Source of the DNA: Bradyrhizobium sp. SSBR45G
GTDB lineage: Bacteria; Pseudomonadota; Alphaproteobacteria; Rhizobiales; Xanthobacteraceae
NCBI RefSeq assembly: GCF_030159255.1
Contig: NZ_BSCT01000012.1
Span: 1 to 64,000 of the forward strand
DNA length: 64,000 nt
Direction: 5' to 3'
In this document: positions 63,236-64,000 of the stretch, piece after piece
Position numbering within the stretch: the first letter of the stretch is position 1
How the letters are laid out: the number at the start of each line of letters is the position of its first letter
Position numbers and translations under genes: made by a program
Notes under the pieces: model-generated
Databases searched by the model: none
Told to the model about the DNA's origin: nothing
What the model saw: only the letters and a program-made list of their open reading frames with translations

Positions 63236-64000
63236 CTACAGAGCGCCTGCGAGCAGACGGCGGCAGGTGTCGACGAAGACGTCGGCACCGGTGATGATGT
63301 CGGCGTCGGAGGTGTTCTCGGTCCAGTGATGGCTGATGCCGCCGATCGACGGCACGAACAGCATGCCGGCCGGCATGATCGTGGCCAGCACCTGCGCGTC
63401 GTGCCCGGCACCGCTCGGCATCCGCAGAGACTTGCCGCCGGCGAGCGCGCCGCTCGCAGCCTCGATCGCATCCTGGAACGTGCCGTCCATCATCGCGGGC
63501 GCGCCGGTGCGGATGCGCTCGACGGCGACGTGGCAGGGACCTGCTTCGGAGGCCTGCGCCGCCATTTCGCGCAGCAACTGCTCCAGCCGGTCAATGACGG
63601 CAGCATTGTCGTCGCGGATCTGGAACAGCATCTCGGCCTGGCCGGGGATGATGCTGGGCGCGCCCGGATCCAGCGTGATGCGGCCCGTGGTCCACACCGT
63701 GCGCGGGCCGCAGGCGGAGGGAAAACGTTCGTCGATTGCGACGCAGAACCTGGCGAGCGCGAGCCCGGCATCCCTGCGCACCGCCATGCGCGTCGTGCCG
63801 GCGTGGTTCTGCTCGCCGGTGAAGACGATGCGGTACTGCCAGATGCCGACGATGGAGGTGACGACGCCGACCTTGAGTTCGCCTTTCTCGAGCGTGTCGC
63901 CCTGCTCGATATGGGCCTCGAGATAGCCGATATGCCGGCCGCGCTCGGCCTGCAGCCGCGGCCGTCCGGCGAGGCCCATCTCGGTCAGCGCCTCGCGCAT
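63236..64000 (-). CDS. M20-family Zn-dependent amidohydrolase (allantoate/N-carbamoyl-amino-acid type), partial
   Basis: The C-terminal 254 residues of a protein that continues beyond the window. Motifs are those of the AllC/HyuC/AmaB group: H-I-G-Y-L-E-A-H-I-E-Q-G-D-T-L-E, with metal-ligand Glu and His, N-H-A-G-T-T-R-M, the dimerisation domain (about 60-180), and S-G-A-G-H-D-A-Q-V near 205. It would cleave carbamoyl groups from N-carbamoyl amino acids or allantoate. The terminal third is complete, but the first metal ligands lie outside. It is convergent with the TadD-like gene, seven bases away. Confidence 0.88.
   Translation of the reverse strand: MREALTEMGLAGRPRLQAERGRHIGYLEAHIEQGDTLEKGELKVGVVTSIVGIWQYRIVFTGEQNHAGTTRMAVRRDAGLALARFCVAIDERFPSACGPRTVWTTGRITLDPGAPSIIPGQAEMLFQIRDDNAAVIDRLEQLLREMAAQASEAGPCHVAVERIRTGAPAMMDGTFQDAIEAASGALAGGKSLRMPSGAGHDAQVLATIMPAGMLFVPSIGGISHHWTENTSDADIITGADVFVDTCRRLLAGAL

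Overview
The window looks like a stretch of chromosome from a high-GC alphaproteobacterium of the Bradyrhizobium/Rhodopseudomonas type. The evidence is the gene order murA, DUF2948, hisD, UPF0262, low-molecular-weight phosphatase, maf, yacG; strongly GC-biased third codon positions; and dispersed palindromes and intergenic repeats of the kind I associate with Bradyrhizobium. The genus is an inference: no 16S gene is present. I ran no searches, so family names rest on motifs and overall resemblance.

Layout. 1-9.4 kb holds mixed small operons: a GFA-type zinc protein, a His-rich secreted protein, an orphan family 5 solute-binding protein, two oxidoreductase-type proteins, a large chemoreceptor, and an SdpR/SdpI-like regulator-membrane protein pair with a self-overlapping promoter-operator. 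9.4-13.5 kb holds an outer-membrane barrel protein, a dispersed structured repeat (copy A), poxB and tRNA-Thr. 13.9-21.2 kb is the conserved core block (cNMP-TrxR-like flavoprotein, murA, DUF2948, hisD, UPF0262, LMW phosphatase, maf, yacG). It ends at tRNA-Phe.

From tRNA-Phe (21.3 kb) to about 32.6 kb the content looks accessory. It includes repeat copy B, two lower-GC genes of unknown function, a frameshifted gene remnant, a FAN1-type nuclease fused to a DnaQ-like exonuclease, an unknown membrane protein, and an Mfd-like second transcription-repair coupling factor. 32.9-39 kb has aqpZ, a ubiG/DUF4149/isoprenylcysteine-methyltransferase-like operon, an orphan flagellar rod protein, and a 539-residue unknown protein overlapping a 2Fe-2S thioredoxin-like ferredoxin.

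39.3-51.3 kb is a polyol catabolic and storage region. A SorC-type regulator is followed by an ABC importer (binding protein, two permeases, ATPase), an SDR polyol dehydrogenase, an FGGY kinase and a PfkB kinase, in the same functional order as mtlEFGKDYZ, and then by glgC and glgA. Imported polyol would be oxidised to a ketose and phosphorylated, and could feed glycogen. A strong terminator hairpin and two REP-like palindromes separate the binding-protein gene from the permeases.

51.4-59.2 kb pairs a DUF6502/DUF5666 operon with a divergent polysaccharide export cluster: a glycosyltransferase fused to a Wzm-type permease, a short Wzt-type ATPase, a GT4 glycosyltransferase and an O-antigen ligase/polymerase. 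They share a promoter region carrying two operator-like inverted repeats of identical geometry. 59.2-64 kb has repeat copy C, an NlpC/P60 hydrolase overlapping an M17 aminopeptidase, a TadD-like TPR lipoprotein, and a partial M20-family amidohydrolase that runs off the end.

Most notable: the three-copy repeat whose hairpin stems show compensatory base changes, the GT-Wzm fusion, the FAN1-DnaQ fusion, and the apparently leaderless SdpR-like gene.
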